DNA from: Lingula anatina | Lineage: Eukaryota; Brachiopoda; Lingulata; Lingulida; Lingulidae | NCBI RefSeq assembly: GCF_001039355.2 | Contig: NW_019775857.1 | Coordinates: 575,522-639,521, forward strand | Length of the DNA: 64,000 nt | Direction of reading: 5' to 3' | The notes under the pieces: generated by a model | Seen by the model: the letters and a program-made list of their open reading frames with translations, nothing else | Databases searched by the model: none | What the model was told of the DNA's origin: nothing | In this document: positions 51,028-63,680 of the stretch, in pieces | Numbering within the stretch: the first letter of the stretch is position 1 | Layout: every line of letters starts with the position of its first letter | Made by a program: the position numbers and the translations under genes

Positions 51028-52385
51028 TTAGTAATAATCCTCAAACGGCATATTTCCATGTCGATTATGCTGATGCGTTACTCCATATACGGGCCTCCTT
51101 TGCAAATGTCCATAAATGGAATAAACGGGTTTCCTGTAAGTGGACGTCATAAAGTTCGAGTAGGGATACAAATTGGGCTCGTGTGTAGTTGTCCAAATTC
51201 GGTTCATTCCTCGTGCTCGTGTCGCTTCTCCTTCTGTGCAGCCGTTAAAGAAATAGTCCTTCTCGGACATTGGCCAATCGGCACCGGATCGCGACCAGCG
51301 TCGCAAGTTGCACGTGCCCGGTTGGTACATCCATGGTCGCTGTCCTGGCTCACGAGGGTCAACCTTCCTCAGTTCTTCCTTGACATCGCGGCTCAGAGGG
51401 AATCCGTTGTCGTACCACTTGTCCTGCCAGTTCTGGAAATAAAGGAATCATCCTACTATGGATTTTGCATGACCACAAGCTACTTGTACCTGGTACAAGT
51501 AGAAATTAATTCCATGAGTCAGAGAGACAGTCTTTTGGTGAAGGATAGGAAATATTAGTCAAGATATCTGATACGTGTGCATCTGTCTGGAATATGTTCC
51601 GTTTCACTGTTAATTCTTGACATTCACAATGACCATTCATTTCATTTTGCGAAGAATCGTAAATAAATGAAGGTCTCGTTATCAAAATACATCAAACAAT
51701 GACTAATGACTATTTTGACAAAGAAAGCTATCCTGTTCTACCTTAAATATTATGATAAATTAATATTATGATCTGTTTGCAAATAGTATACTAACATGAG
51801 TAACGTAATGCTACCTTTGTAAGTACATGTACCCCCAGCATTATCTATTTAATAATTCTGTTTAATAAATTAATATAATAGTATATCCTGTATGATTTTG
51901 CAGATCACAAGCCTACCTGGTAAGACTGCCTGCCTAGAGGTCTAGTGTACTTCTCAGGAACCTCGCGCCTGCAATTCAAATACGGTGCAAATGAAAATTA
52001 TAATTCCAACAGTCAAATGAGTATAAAATTTTGAAGCGAAGCCGACCCCCCCCCCACCCCCCTTGACGTGGGATTCGGGGCCCGAATTTTTTTGGAATTT
52101 TAGAGGGTGAACGGTGTCCTTTGGTACGTTTTAGAACTATGATTCAGTCAGTCAAAATTCTAATTTCAAGAGGGACCGTTGTTTTTTGTTCAGAAATCGA
52201 AGGGGGATGGGGGGTGGGCGGGACCCCCCTGACCCCCCCCCCCAAAAAAAAAAAAAAAAAAAATCCACCAATATGTACAAGTATTGGGTGTACAGTACTA
52301 GTGATATGGGGGTTCGTGAAATGCCTGTACATGTGAACTGATTCTTAAGGAAAGAAACAATGCAGGAAGAATCAACTAAAGAATG

Positions 52386-52419
<34 letters not shown>

Positions 52420-52711
52420 CGAACTGAAAGCAAGAAGAGGGGAGGATACTCGACGAAATGACATCTAGCGTTCATACATATATCAGGAACTGTAAATGAA
52501 TGGATAGGGTGATTTTCGTGCTACATGTACATGTAGCAGAAACAACCTCACGAAAATATATGATATGAGCACATTAGTTTTAATGCGACAAAATGCATGG
52601 CACTTACCTGAACATATCAGGTGGCATGGGGTACTTTGGAACATTAGGCGGCACGTTAGTCCAGTACGGGTATTTCAGTTGATTTGTATTGTACACTGTC
52701 TGGGCAGCCAT
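51028..52711 (-). CDS. Small W/Y/P-rich protein, candidate ciliary microtubule-associated (3 exons, 186 aa)
   Basis: Exons 52711-52608, 51968-51917, 51432-51028; phases 2 and 0; start ATG 52711, stop TAA 51030-51028. The product is basic and unusually rich in Trp, Tyr, Pro, Arg and Asn, with short phrases such as KYPYWTNVPPNVPKYP and QDKWYDNGFPLSRD. It has no signal peptide, membrane span or known domain. This composition and size are typical of proteins lining the lumen of ciliary doublet microtubules, and the gene stands head-to-head with a second protein of the same style. I do not recognise a named orthologue; the ciliary role is inference. Confidence 0.72.
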
Positions 52712-53226
52712 GGTCAACGTTCTCTTGTCTCTGTTCACCCCAAACTCGCACCTTGTTTGGTTTCGGTCGCTTAGCTCATTCGTTGTCAACACACTCTTAA
52801 CGCTTTGATTTTGGACGCGCTTGAATTATGTTTTGTTTTTCACATGCGCCATTTTATTAAAAAAATAACTGAAAAAAATTTGATGTCATCACTCTTTCTG
52901 ATTTTGTGTTTTTGAATGAATTACAGAGAAAAAAATCGTCATTTCAGGTAACACGTGAGAATAATGTTGTTAAGCGTAACTAGGAAGTATGTGACGCGTA
53001 AACAATAGCCGCTTATAACAATTTAATACAGTGTTCTTTTATTTTAGAATTTGAACAAAATTCAGTAATGTCGTCTGGAGAATAATAATTTAGAGATCCA
53101 ATTTTAATGTATTGTGCATTTTGATACATAGCATAAACTTCTAAAGCTTCAAAGGCAACCAGTATTTACAAATATTTTATGTGTTGTAAGCGACCTCAGC
53201 GTATAGCAACAACAACACACGGCAAC
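52712..53226. promoter_or_regulatory. Shared divergent promoter interval (515 bp)
   Basis: Separates two head-to-head start codons. Near the plus-strand start it carries RFX half-site-like words (tagcaac at about 53203, ggcaac at 53221) that would fit ciliary genes, but no full X-box palindrome is evident. The minus-strand gene has gcgcttg and cacatgcgc near 52818-52850. Confidence 0.35.
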
Positions 53227-54965
53227 ATGGCGGGGAACCCAGCTGTAGCACATCTACCTGTGTCTTTAACATGGTCCCACGTGAGAGAACGACCGCCACC
53301 ACTGGCAAGCATGCCAGCGATGTGGTAAGTGTTATCTCTGGTCTTTAAACCATAAATAAACTCGACTAAAAAAACCCGGTGAAGTTAAGTGTAGCACTCT
53401 AAGTGAAATAATTTTAATGGTCTTATCATCATGCACTGTAACTATATATATATATATATCCCAGTACATGCAATGATTTCTAGTAAAAGATCAACAATGT
53501 TATTTACTGACAAACATGACAACGGTGTACTTTTAGGGTTATTCATCATGCATATGAAGAGTCCTACAGAAATATCCCGCGTTCTTATAAATATAATAAT
53601 AAATTGCAAATGCTAACAAAAGAATTCATTTCAAAAATGCGTTTTCAAATAATAATAATAAAGGATTGAATGAAAAGTAATACTAAAACTTGTTCAAAAA
53701 TCGTATTTCTCTCTTTCAAAGGCAAGCCAAACACCACCTCCACCCACCATACCACAGCAGTCACTGTGATCACGCCAAGGTAAGCTGACACTGCTTTATT
53801 AACTCTAGCTGGTACTCACTAGTTAATATTCACATGGCAGAAGAAATATGTGTTCATTCTAATGTAAAAGGGACAGTATTTTATTTATATTCATCAGACA
53901 TAAGCCTAGGTTTCCAAAAAAAAAAAAAAAAAAAAAAAAATCTGAACATTTATCGAATCTCAGACAAGACGAATCTCAGGAACCATCAGAATTGAATTAA
54001 AAAACGCAGAACTTCGTGTTTCCAAGGAAAAAAAACCCTCATGTCTGATTCATAGGCCTGGCTATATTTTACTTTGGAGTTCAAGTAACTAAAATAAAAA
54101 AAGGTGAAAAATAAAAATACATTCATACACGTAGCAAAAATTTAAAAGATGTTACATATCATTACAAAAATTAACATAAAACAATAACGTCATTGCTGAA
54201 CTTATTTTTGCATGTTACTAAAAGAAACACAAAAGGTGTTTTTTGTAAAAAAAAAAAATCAATACTATTTCCACAGTAGTTGCCAAACTTTTTTTACCTT
54301 TCTTACTTTGCCTTTGTAATCATAGATTTTTTCCTGTTCGTAGGGAGGCTGGAAAAAGTGGTCTATGGGATGTGCAGGCCAACATGGCGACTGGCACGCT
54401 GCCAGACCCTTTGCTTATGAACCAGACTGGTATACAAGAAAGGTGGACTATATCAGAGAAGGTAAAAATAACCTCAATTCTTATGGAGAACTATTAAATT
54501 ACACCAATAAAAGTGTAATTAGACAAATGTTTTAAATTTGCACTGGGCATATTTTAAGACATAAAGAGGCGCTTCATTAGCTGTACTATATAAATGTGAT
54601 TGATAACAATAATGATAAAATAATAAAACAATAAATAAATTTAAAATAACTGTCAACTTTTTTGATGTTTTAAGTGACCTGATTTTGTTATCATCAGAAA
54701 ATAATATTACTTTGCAGGCAACTACAAGTACAGGTCTTGGCCCTGGGATCAAGCATCACATGCCACCACACGCAAAGGAGACGGAATACGCACATTCACA
54801 AACGAGACCATACGACATGAGGTATTAGAGCCACGTAACATAGGCTATACAGGAACTCCACAGCAATTCCCGTATGAGGTCCCACCACCAAAGTGGGGCT
54901 TGTACCATCCACATAACTATGAAGAACCAATCAGGTTCAACCATTTTCCACCAATCAGAGGGTGA
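53227..54965 (+). CDS. Small W/H/P-rich protein, candidate ciliary microtubule-associated (4 exons, 173 aa)
   Basis: Exons 53227-53324, 53722-53779, 54344-54461, 54718-54965; phases 2, 0, 1; ATG 53227, TGA 54963-54965. The protein is rich in His, Pro, Trp and Tyr (e.g. HHLHPPYHSSHCDH, GGWKKWSMGCAGQHGDWH, PPPKWGLYHPHNYEEP) with no signal peptide or membrane span and no domain I recognise. Size and composition resemble microtubule inner proteins of cilia and sperm flagella. It shares a 515-bp divergent promoter with the gene at 51028-52711. Confidence 0.75.
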
Positions 54966-55965
54966 AAATATTCAAAATGCAGACTGTCTTTATCATATGT
55001 CATTATTTGCATTTGCATTCCCCTCTTTTTTTGCTTTCTTAAAAAAGATTTTTACCATTGAAATGTATAATGATGACTGCTATTGTGTCAGTTTAAAACA
55101 GAGATCCCTTTTGATAACTTTCTTTTGGTCATGGTCATTTATAAGGATTTTCGACTAACCAATCCACCACTGTGACACTGCATGTGACAAAACAAATAGG
55201 GAATGCTATATGTTCAAGCAGCAAGCTTTTTCATCAACACAAAAGATAAATGATAAAAGAAAGCATAGCAATCTCCCTAAATATCTGGAGGGGGGATCAG
55301 GGTTCTCTAGAGCACTGAAAGCAATTTCAAAGCAGTTTTCAGCCTAGCTGCCAATCAGTTATTAGCGTGCTTGGGTTGATAATTATATATGCTACAAGTC
55401 AATATAGCCAACCTTTATAATGCAAGCCTTTCACTGCAAACTTCATCTAAGTTAAAAAAGAAGAATAAAAGCCAGGAGATCTATGTGCCAAGTGTAACTA
55501 TGCGCAGTAGCATGAAAGCACCAGAATAACTTTACATGTGTACCTTACAGTAGTGTCAGTTACCGCCTGCTGGAGTCAACTTTTAATTTGGGTCTGTGGG
55601 TGCTTTTGTAAAGCTCCCAGTTGAATCTTTTTCAAAACTAATAACAACAAATAAGCTGCTATAACTGCAGACATATCTGATGGTAGAAGTGGTGACATGT
55701 TGTACATTATTTATGTCTGTATGACATGCTGGTATGTTCATTCTGAGACGATTTTTAAAAAAGTCAGACCACCTTAATATGTGATATGTGTCTCTATTCG
55801 CTTGGTGAAATTGCCTGGTTTCTATTATAGCAATTACATGATTTATTATTCACCATCATGCATTTCATATTGATATGGATGACTTAAGTCTTTTTTTGTT
55901 ATGTATGTTTATTGTATTCAAACTGCAAAGTTTGTCTTGCCACTATATGTGTATATGTCCTTATT

Positions 55966-55971
55966 AATAAA
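55966..55971 (+). promoter_or_regulatory. Polyadenylation signal AATAAA
   Basis: AATAAA about 1 kb after the stop codon of the 53227-54965 gene, in AT-rich DNA with no other exon between. Likely end of its 3' UTR. Confidence 0.5.
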
Positions 55972-56129
55972 GCTACTTATATGTAACATACAGAGTTTTG
56001 TGACTGACTAGAATATTACAAAATCTTTCTTAAAAAATAAATAAATAAAATATATTAATCGAGTGGTACAACAGCAAGAACTGTTCCCACATAATTAAAT
56101 GAGTACTTTTTATAAACTACAAAAACAGT

Positions 56130-56135
56130 TTTATT
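56130..56135 (-). promoter_or_regulatory. Polyadenylation signal AATAAA for UBE3D
   Basis: AATAAA on the minus strand about 120 bases past the UBE3D stop (56257). With the plus-strand signal at 55966 it leaves about 160 bases between the two signals of the convergent genes. Confidence 0.5.
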
Positions 56136-56256
56136 AATGTTTGTCATAAAATGACATTCTTTTACAACAAGTCTTTGGGCTATGTTTTGTTACTTTAATG
56201 GCGCCACTTGAATCCCTCTGGTTACAGAAAAATTGCCAACACAATCCCAAGGTTTT

Positions 56257-59200
56257 TCACCTTTTCAAATATCCAACCTGAAAAGAAAAAAATAAATAAA
56301 TAAATAATAATACCGCGGTAAGGAATCAATATTCAGGGAAGTAAAATTCAAAGGAAAATTTACATTTGATTTGTGACCTAAGTTAATGCCAGATTTGATC
56401 AAAACCAATTAGTTCCTACTTTCCTTCTATACTTCTGATCATATTACATTTAGGCACCATATGACATTCTACTTGTGGTTACAACCAAAGAAAAAAAATC
56501 ATGTCAACAGACAGCCAAAACCACAATTATGACTATTGTTGAAAAATAAAATAAATAAATAAAAAATAAAAAATAATAATATCAATAAATAAATATATAA
56601 AAGAATTATATTTTTTCAACCATTCTTTTACTTTCTCTGACTTACATAAAAATCATTGGCCATCCTTAGAGACTGAGGCAAGATCTTGGTACTGCTAACA
56701 AGAGATGAAAACAGTGAAAAGCAGCTGGACTTGGGAAGATCTACACACTGCACTGTGTTATCTTGTAGCCAAGTACTAACTGTGCTGAAATAGATAAGAA
56801 ACATTTCTCTTATACGCTTCAACTTTTCAAATTCTACACTTACTTGAGCTGTGCCTTAACAAAGCCTTCAATCAGTACTGTGACCTTCCTCAGTGTATGT
56901 CACTATAACAGATTTGTTTAGGTACAAGTCAAGAAAGTCTAGAAATTGAAAAAGTCAAGCCTATGACATAATCAAAAGACTAGTATATGAATTTCCATAA
57001 AAAAAGAATTCTGTTCCCCACTGACATACATGTACGAGAGAAGAACTTCAAAAATCACACTGAACAACTTTCTAGTCTAGTTTACAACACCACGTCTCCC
57101 TTTTGGAAACTTTATACAGTCCATTGTCTGAAAACACCAAGAGGGGAGACACAACGTCGTTAACTAGAGGGAATTGTATGTCCTGAATTAGACTTTAAAA
57201 ACTTCCTTTATGTGAAACACAACTGGATGACTTAAATACACTGATAAAATAATAAATTATTGATCACCTGTCATGATAGAAAAAAAAAGTGAAATATAAC
57301 ATTTTTATGGATTTTTAAAAAATGCACCTGTTGGTCGGTTTGTCTCCACAGTACTGGTAAAGCACTTTCACCATGAGATCTGGGTGAACTTTGACCTTCT
57401 GTGACCTGCTGCCACCTATTGAGGACAGAGCCACCTGGGCACACTGGTCAAGGATCCAAAACTAGAAATAGAGAATATCATGTTTTACCACTGTGATCAT
57501 CTATCCTTAAAGGAAAAAAAAATTAAAAACAAATAAATAAATAAAACAAGCTGGTCTCATTGTCTAGTGTCAGTCACCAGTCAGAGCTTACATGTATTTG
57601 AAATTCACTCTTGTCATTAACATAAACCAGCCATTTCCAGTGAGCACATCTGGGTAGAGTTAAGTGACGGTCAGAGAGGTTCGTGTTTAACCAGTAGGCA
57701 GTTATCAAACCTAAAAAAACCTTGACAATTTTCGAAACCATAAAAAATTACAGTTATCCTATGTGCTCACTAATTTCCATTAAATTTATTAAGCTGGAGA
57801 AGTGGGACCATGATGATCATAATTATCCAAGCACAGCTCTGAACTACAAACAATCAATTGCTATACACCAGTTCAAGCATGACAACCTACCAGTAAGTAT
57901 GGCTTTGGTTTATCTGCTGGCTGCCTGTGTTCTATGATAAACCTGAAGCTGGTATACCTGTTTGATAGATTTAACATGTACTGTGTCAGGGACACCTCTG
58001 TTGACTTGACTCTGGGGGAAAGATGAAATACAGCATACATTTATTACAAGATCCAATTTTTTTCCTATATTAGCACTGGCAAGTCATCAGCAGATTGCTA
58101 AAATAAATAAGCTTAATTTAGCCAACCTAAGCAAATTTGATTTGTTGTTCTAGAGTTAATGGCAAGTGTATGACATAATTAATACGGTTTTATAGCATGT
58201 TACAAGCTTAATAAATATTACCTCTATTCTATAACTTGAACATACAGAAAATAAATCTACATAGTCAACACTGCCATTTATAATAATGGACTTCCAATAA
58301 AATGTCTATCAAATTTATATTCCCAAGGCTTGACATGTATTTTTAAATCCAGATCATTATGATGACCAAATTGTTTTACCTCTCTGGCTTATTTCCATGT
58401 GGTTTCAATGAGACTGCATGTAAAAATACTTTAACAGCTAAATGATCATCCAGATGAGTTCCTGAAAGTATGATGAAATGAATTAATTCATAATGAAATA
58501 AAACTGTAACATTAAAATAAAAGAAAAACAACAAAATTTCTACTTAATTTTGTAATCTGTGGTCACTTTCAACCCAACTGTTGCAGTGGTATAGTAATTC
58601 ATAAATCACTGCAAGTAAATGTGTAAAAGAAATGAAGGTTTGCACGAGTGGATATACACCAAAATTCCTAAAAGCTGCACTTCAACTTACAGATTAACCT
58701 AACTATTCATCGACAGATACATAAAAATATTATCCCACTAAATACTAAACATTCTTCATAGACTTACCCATCATCTCTCCAATTTGGTTGTGACATCTTC
58801 GACAATTCAACAAATTGCTTTGATTCTTCCTCTCCACTGTCTCTCTGCTGATCTGACACGGGTGTATCAGACAATATGTATCACCAACAAAACAATCATC
58901 TTCTTTAGGGCAAAAAGGTGCCTTTTTCAACAGATCAATTGCTTCTTTGTTGCCATGGTGTTTGTTCCCATGGTGAATGTCATCAGTTTGGCATTTACTG
59001 GCATTATCATTTTCACTAGGGCTGTCGCCAAGTTTATTGCTTTCAGTCCCATTGCCATGACAACTGTTACTAGCACCATGTTCATGTGTATGGGTATGGC
59101 AGAACCAGCTGTCAGCAAAATCAGCCCACCCCTCTGAAGGTAACGGCAAGACACGGTGGAATTTCCTAAAATATGTTTAGACAAAGAAAATAAAATTTCC

Positions 59201-59294
59201 CAAAATATGAAATGTGAGCAGAATACAATCAAGTCAACTTGTAATATTGCTACATCATAAAAGAGAGGACTCGTACAGGGTACACTTGTTTTCA

Positions 59295-59325
<31 letters not shown>

Positions 59326-61100
59326 CTGCAACCAGTCCACCCTCCCCCTTCCCTCAACAGGCGAGACGCCTCTATCGTGCCAATCACGAAATGCCCTTTT
59401 CGGGCACCCATTGGAGATCGGTATCTATAAATCTCATACTTTGTAGGTGAGACACCTACCTTCCTATCAGAGACGATCTTTCCTCATAATAAAGGCGAAA
59501 TGCCTGACACATTCTAAGAGTCGCTCTCTACTCTACACAGCATGTCCTTTTCAGGGCACCCCATATGTATCAGTAACCATAAATCTCATACCAGGCAGGC
59601 GAGACACCTACTTTCCTATCGGAGACAATCGTTGCTCATAATAAAGGCGAGAAGCCTAACACACTCAAAGAGCCGCTCTATTCTGCAAGGGGCGCTGTCA
59701 AAACTCATGTCCTCAGAGGCCCAGCTCTGAATCATGTTATTTTGGTAAAGAAAAACAACTTGAAGGGAACAAAACTCACATTTTTTGTAAAAGTTTCTCT
59801 CCACACATAGAACAGCAGCAAGGCCCACTACTACTCTTTAATACATCAACCATTTGGTCTGCTGTGCTTTGACCTTGACTGGTGAGGTTAGTGTCAGGGT
59901 CAGGGTCAAGGTCAAGGCCTCCATCCCCATCAGTCAGTAACTGCATCCTCCAGTGTAGCTCAGAATGTTCACTGAGACTGAGACCATTACATGTGGCTGG
60001 AAGTACATAGGCTGGGCCCAGAGAGAATTCATAACATGGACCTGAGCTTTCATTTTCCATGGTTTGGATGCAAATTTTATCTTGGAAGAAGTCTACTTTC
60101 ATATTTCTGCAGTTGAATCTGCCAAATAAAAATATGTAAATTAACAAATAAATAAAAACAACAATACAATGGATGTATGATATTTTTCGATTAGGACTTG
60201 GTAAAGATAATTAAATAAAGCATGATATGACATAATTATGTAACTTTCTTTTAAAGTTGCAATTCTCATTTTTAGATTGCCAAGTCTACATTTATCACAG
60301 CACTACAGATCATGCATTTACAGTGACACTTAATTCACAGTTGTTATACAGTGATACTTATTTTCACAGTAGTTATACAGTGATACTTATTTTCACAGTA
60401 GTTATACAGTGATACTTATTTTGACAGTAGTTACATTGCTCTACTGGTTAACCCCAAGCGTGCATGTTTCAATCATTTTCAAACTTCCACATAATGTATG
60501 TACATGTATGTGCGCATTTGTCAGACAGAGACTCTAATATTCTACAGCATGTACAACAGATGTTTAATGCTAAATTTACAAATGCTTACTTGGTTTACCA
60601 GTTTTTGTTCATAAAAGGGAGATAGTTGATAGGCATTTGAAACTATCATTTGTGGTTTGCAAATTTCCATCAGTGCATCACAATTCACACATGTACAATT
60701 AATGTACTGTACGTGCTCGCTTTTATTCAGTTGCAATACATGTAAATTTTTACATGCATAGGCATAGAGTGTGACATTATGAACATGTTACTGATTGGTA
60801 AAAAGATACCAGGTGTTGAAAAATAACGTGTAACAAGCTATAGGAAACTGGCAGGAATTATCTGAAGTGAACTGGCCGGTTTTTAAAATACAACACTCAA
60901 CAGTCAACGCGGTAAGTAACGTGCTCAACAAAGATACCATAATCCTGTACAAAACTCCAAAATAAATGCTATACGTACGTATCAGCTGGAAAGATAAGAT
61001 AAAACTGTGCTATTCTAAGCCTAGTCTTCAGTTCCATGTACAGCCTAATATCAGGAAATACGTCCTTTTTGTTGGCAGCGTTTACTATGGTACAATCCAT
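56257..61100 (-). CDS. UBE3D: E3 ubiquitin-protein ligase UBE3D (HECT-like E2-binding family), 9 exons, 456 aa
   Basis: Exons 61100-60979, 60118-59780, 59165-58768, 58461-58380, 58011-57958, 57649-57592, 57461-57328, 56808-56646, 56277-56257; phases 2,2,1,2,2,0,2,0, one open frame, start ATG 61100, stop TGA 56259-56257. Family features, compared with what I recall of human UBE3D: a beta-rich N part, C-S-M-C-G-E (C143/C146), RVLPLPSEGW (158-167), KEDDCFVGDTY, C-R-R-C (C275/C278) followed by Q-I-G-E, then the C-terminal half with VKVLYQ and a final NDFYVGYLKR. UBE3D binds E2 enzymes (UBE2C in mammals) and promotes ubiquitin transfer. Longer than the human protein (389 aa) mainly through a His/Asn-rich insert in exon 3 containing HTHTHEHG and HHGNKHHGNK. 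The exon 8 acceptor (gtataag) is weak but is the only in-phase choice. Confidence 0.92.
59361..59700. repeat. About 152-bp tandem repeat in UBE3D intron 2
   Basis: The word gagacacctac recurs at 59449 and 59601, followed each time by ttcctatc(a/g)gagac.atc, tcataataaaggcga, agcct.acaca and gagtcgctct. A partial, shortened copy begins at about 59361 and the last copy is truncated near 59700. A 28-base A run (about 59299) precedes it. Confidence 0.7.
60314..60430. repeat. 29-bp tandem repeat, about 4 copies, in UBE3D intron 1
   Basis: gttatacagtgatacttattttcacagta-type units start at 60343, 60372 and 60401 (period 29), with a degenerate copy before. Confidence 0.85.
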
Positions 61101-62158
61101 GCTTTCTAAATAGGTCAATCAAGACGTGCACAATTGTATGTTTAGTAGAATATTTAGACATACGCACTCTATCAAAAGTAAATTGTACTTAACAATTTTC
61201 TTAAAATAAGATATAAGTGAGTATTTTTTTGAATTTGAAATATCAAAAAGAAATCAAATCATTTATTTTATCTTGTATGACCCAGATTACTGACGTCACT
61301 CACGTGCGAAATATGACTTCGGCGTTTGCAGCAATTTGCTATTTATTTTACTTGCATAGCATAGTTTTATTTATTTCATTGTATTTGTTATATTCAGAAA
61401 ACGGATGAATATAAAGGGAAAATATTGGATTTAAAAGATACCATTGTGTGTCGACCAACGTGGAAATAGAAGAAGAGAGCAGTCAACTTGCAAGGCAGGT
61501 GGAAATATATGGGTCACCATGATTATCCGTGGTCTTCCAATGCCCTGGCTGAGAGCAAAATTACAAAAGTTCTTAAATTTGCTCATAGTTAACAAAGCAT
61601 GTAACCCGTAGACATACCTGTTTTTCCAAATTGTTGAAGAAGTTAGTGGTAAGACTGAAAAGTATAAGCCATAATTAATTTAAAGACCGGGGATATCCAA
61701 GCAAAAATAGGTAGTACCCTGCTTTGACACTGATACCCTCTTCCAGGGCCGGAGTTTTTATTATGTGAACATTTCACCTGGGGCAGTCAATATATAATAA
61801 CTATGAATTTAACCAGAGACATATCTGTGAATATATCCAGTGGAAAAAAAAACAAAAAACAATCTGTGGCCCTGGTAGAGGACAACACTGAACTCTTTGA
61901 TGTATTAATTAAATAACATTTTGTCACAATCATATTAATATAAACAGCTAATTTAAACATTTAAGAGCACTAATTATAATTTAAAAAGAAAGTGAATACA
62001 CCTGTTTGATTAAAAATAAAAAGTTTTTCATGGTATGATTGACATATGGGCTTTAAATTGAACGCATATTATGTAGACCATATGTAAGTACATGATATAG
62101 TCTATGCTTTTGATTATTATTAAGCTTTGTTCATTTATTTTCACAATATTTATTTCAG
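61101..62158. promoter_or_regulatory. Interval between UBE3D and HCN starts
   Basis: Should contain the UBE3D promoter and the first HCN exon. A CRE-like tgacgtcactcacg lies at about 61291. No reading frame with a matching phase-1 donor could be confirmed. Confidence 0.3.
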
Positions 62159-63680
62159 ATAATACAACAAAAAGAGCTAGTGTTGCATTGTGTGTAGATT
62201 CATTGAAAATTCCAACAGCTATAAAAAAAGGAAAAATTGATAAAGGTAGTTCGGGTGAAGTGAATGATACTGCACCAAGTGGGATGGCGTTTCGCAGTTT
62301 TTTACCAAACACTGGGTCCTTTTTCTTGGCTACTGCCGAGCATTTCTTTCAGGCATCAGCAGCTAATAAGCTTTGTAGGTAAGATGAAGTGTTTTGAATA
62401 TGAAATATGTGACAAATGGCATTTAAAAATTGCGGAAATCTTTCATTTTTGATATTAAAATATTACCTCGTTGTTTGTTTATATTAAATATTTCTTTGGT
62501 TTTATTCAGTTTGATTCTCTGTCTAATTAGAATATTCGTCATTCATAGGAAAGTTTTAAGAAGCAAAGATGCTATAGAAGCAGAGCAGAAAAGACAACAA
62601 AATACAAACAAATATATTATTCATCCTTTTAGTAAGTTCAGGTAGGTTCTTTTAAGTGGTCAAACTACAAAATGTCAGTCATTTCAGAAAAGGATATCTT
62701 ACTTTTTTTTTAATTGGACATGATTTGGGAAATAATATGATGGTATATTATTATACATATAATTATGTTATTATACTGTGTGAAAAGTACTGAATTGAGG
62801 TTAAAGCTCTCTCTCCTTTCTTTCTCATTTTGCTTAGTATACTATCTTTATGGGTGTCCTCAAGCTGCAATTGGAAGTGTCTGATACATTCTTAATTCTT
62901 TAAAAATTACTTATTTACATGTGATACCACTTTCATTTCAATTTGTGATAAAGTAATGTAAAGTAGTAGTTTGTAAAAAAAAAAATTATGAATATTAGTT
63001 GTACTTCTTGTACTGCTGTTATATGGTAATGCTATTATTATAATATACGTAGCACCTTGTTTTCTAAATTCAGATGGTTTTGGGACCTTTTCATGGTGGC
63101 AGTATTATCTGTAACATTGATAATCCTGCCTGTCAACATTGCCTTCTTCCCAAATGATCCAGACTCACACTGGGAAGGCATGAACATTGCAGTAGATGTC
63201 ATCTTTTTTATAGATATAATTCTCAACTTCCGCACTGGATATATCAGAAGTGAAACAGAAGAGGTAAAATCTGAGTTGTAATAGATTTGGTGGATGGGTC
63301 TGTTAGCCTTCCAAATGTTAATATTTTTCTAGAATATATAAATCAATTAAAGTAAAAAATGAAAGATGAATATAGACTAAAATGAAACTTTATCTTGGCC
63401 TATTTGATAATTGACCTGGTGTCAGTTGTTTATTTTATTTGCTAAAACAAACAAATATATGTAAACAAAAATAAAATAAAATAAAAATAAATAAAAATTA
63501 TGTGAAAGATACAAATGGACATTTTTTTACTTAGGTCATATTGAGCAGTAAGAAAATTACAATTAACTACCTGAAAACCTGGTTCTTCCTAGATTTCATT
63601 TCTACAGTTCCATTTGATTATTTTTTCCTTGCTTCAACTGGGACAGCATCCAGAGCTTTAAATGCACTCAGGATGCTGCG
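62159..63680 (+). CDS. HCN-type (hyperpolarization-activated cyclic nucleotide-gated) channel, N-terminal exons, partial
   Basis: Exons 62159-62378, 62549-62641, 63074-63263, 63535-63680; phases in/out 1/2, 2/2, 2/0, 0/2. The joined protein has an HCN-domain-like cytosolic part (KVLRSKDAIEAEQKR...IIHPFSKFRWFWDL, as in HCN channels), S1 (MVAVLSVTLIILPVNIAFF), S2 (MNIAVDVIFFIDIILNFRTG), S3 (YLKTWFFLDFISTVPFDYFF) and the start of S4 (SRALNALRML). HCN channels carry the inward Na+/K+ pacemaker current at the plasma membrane. The start codon exon was not found: the first exon here needs an upstream phase-1 exon, presumably between 61.1 and 62.1 kb. S4 to the cyclic-nucleotide-binding domain lie beyond the right edge. 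HCN is preferred over EAG/CNG because of the IHPFSxFRxxWDL block. Confidence 0.88.

Noticed and set aside
58927-59340. Minus-strand 137-codon hydrophobic frame
   Set aside because: Out of frame with UBE3D exon 3, which explains the conservation here; contains translated A-run.
62104-62158. ATG at 62104 as the HCN start
   Set aside because: The stretch reads as a pyrimidine-rich acceptor (tatttcag at 62158) and would add a hydrophobic leader not seen in HCN channels.
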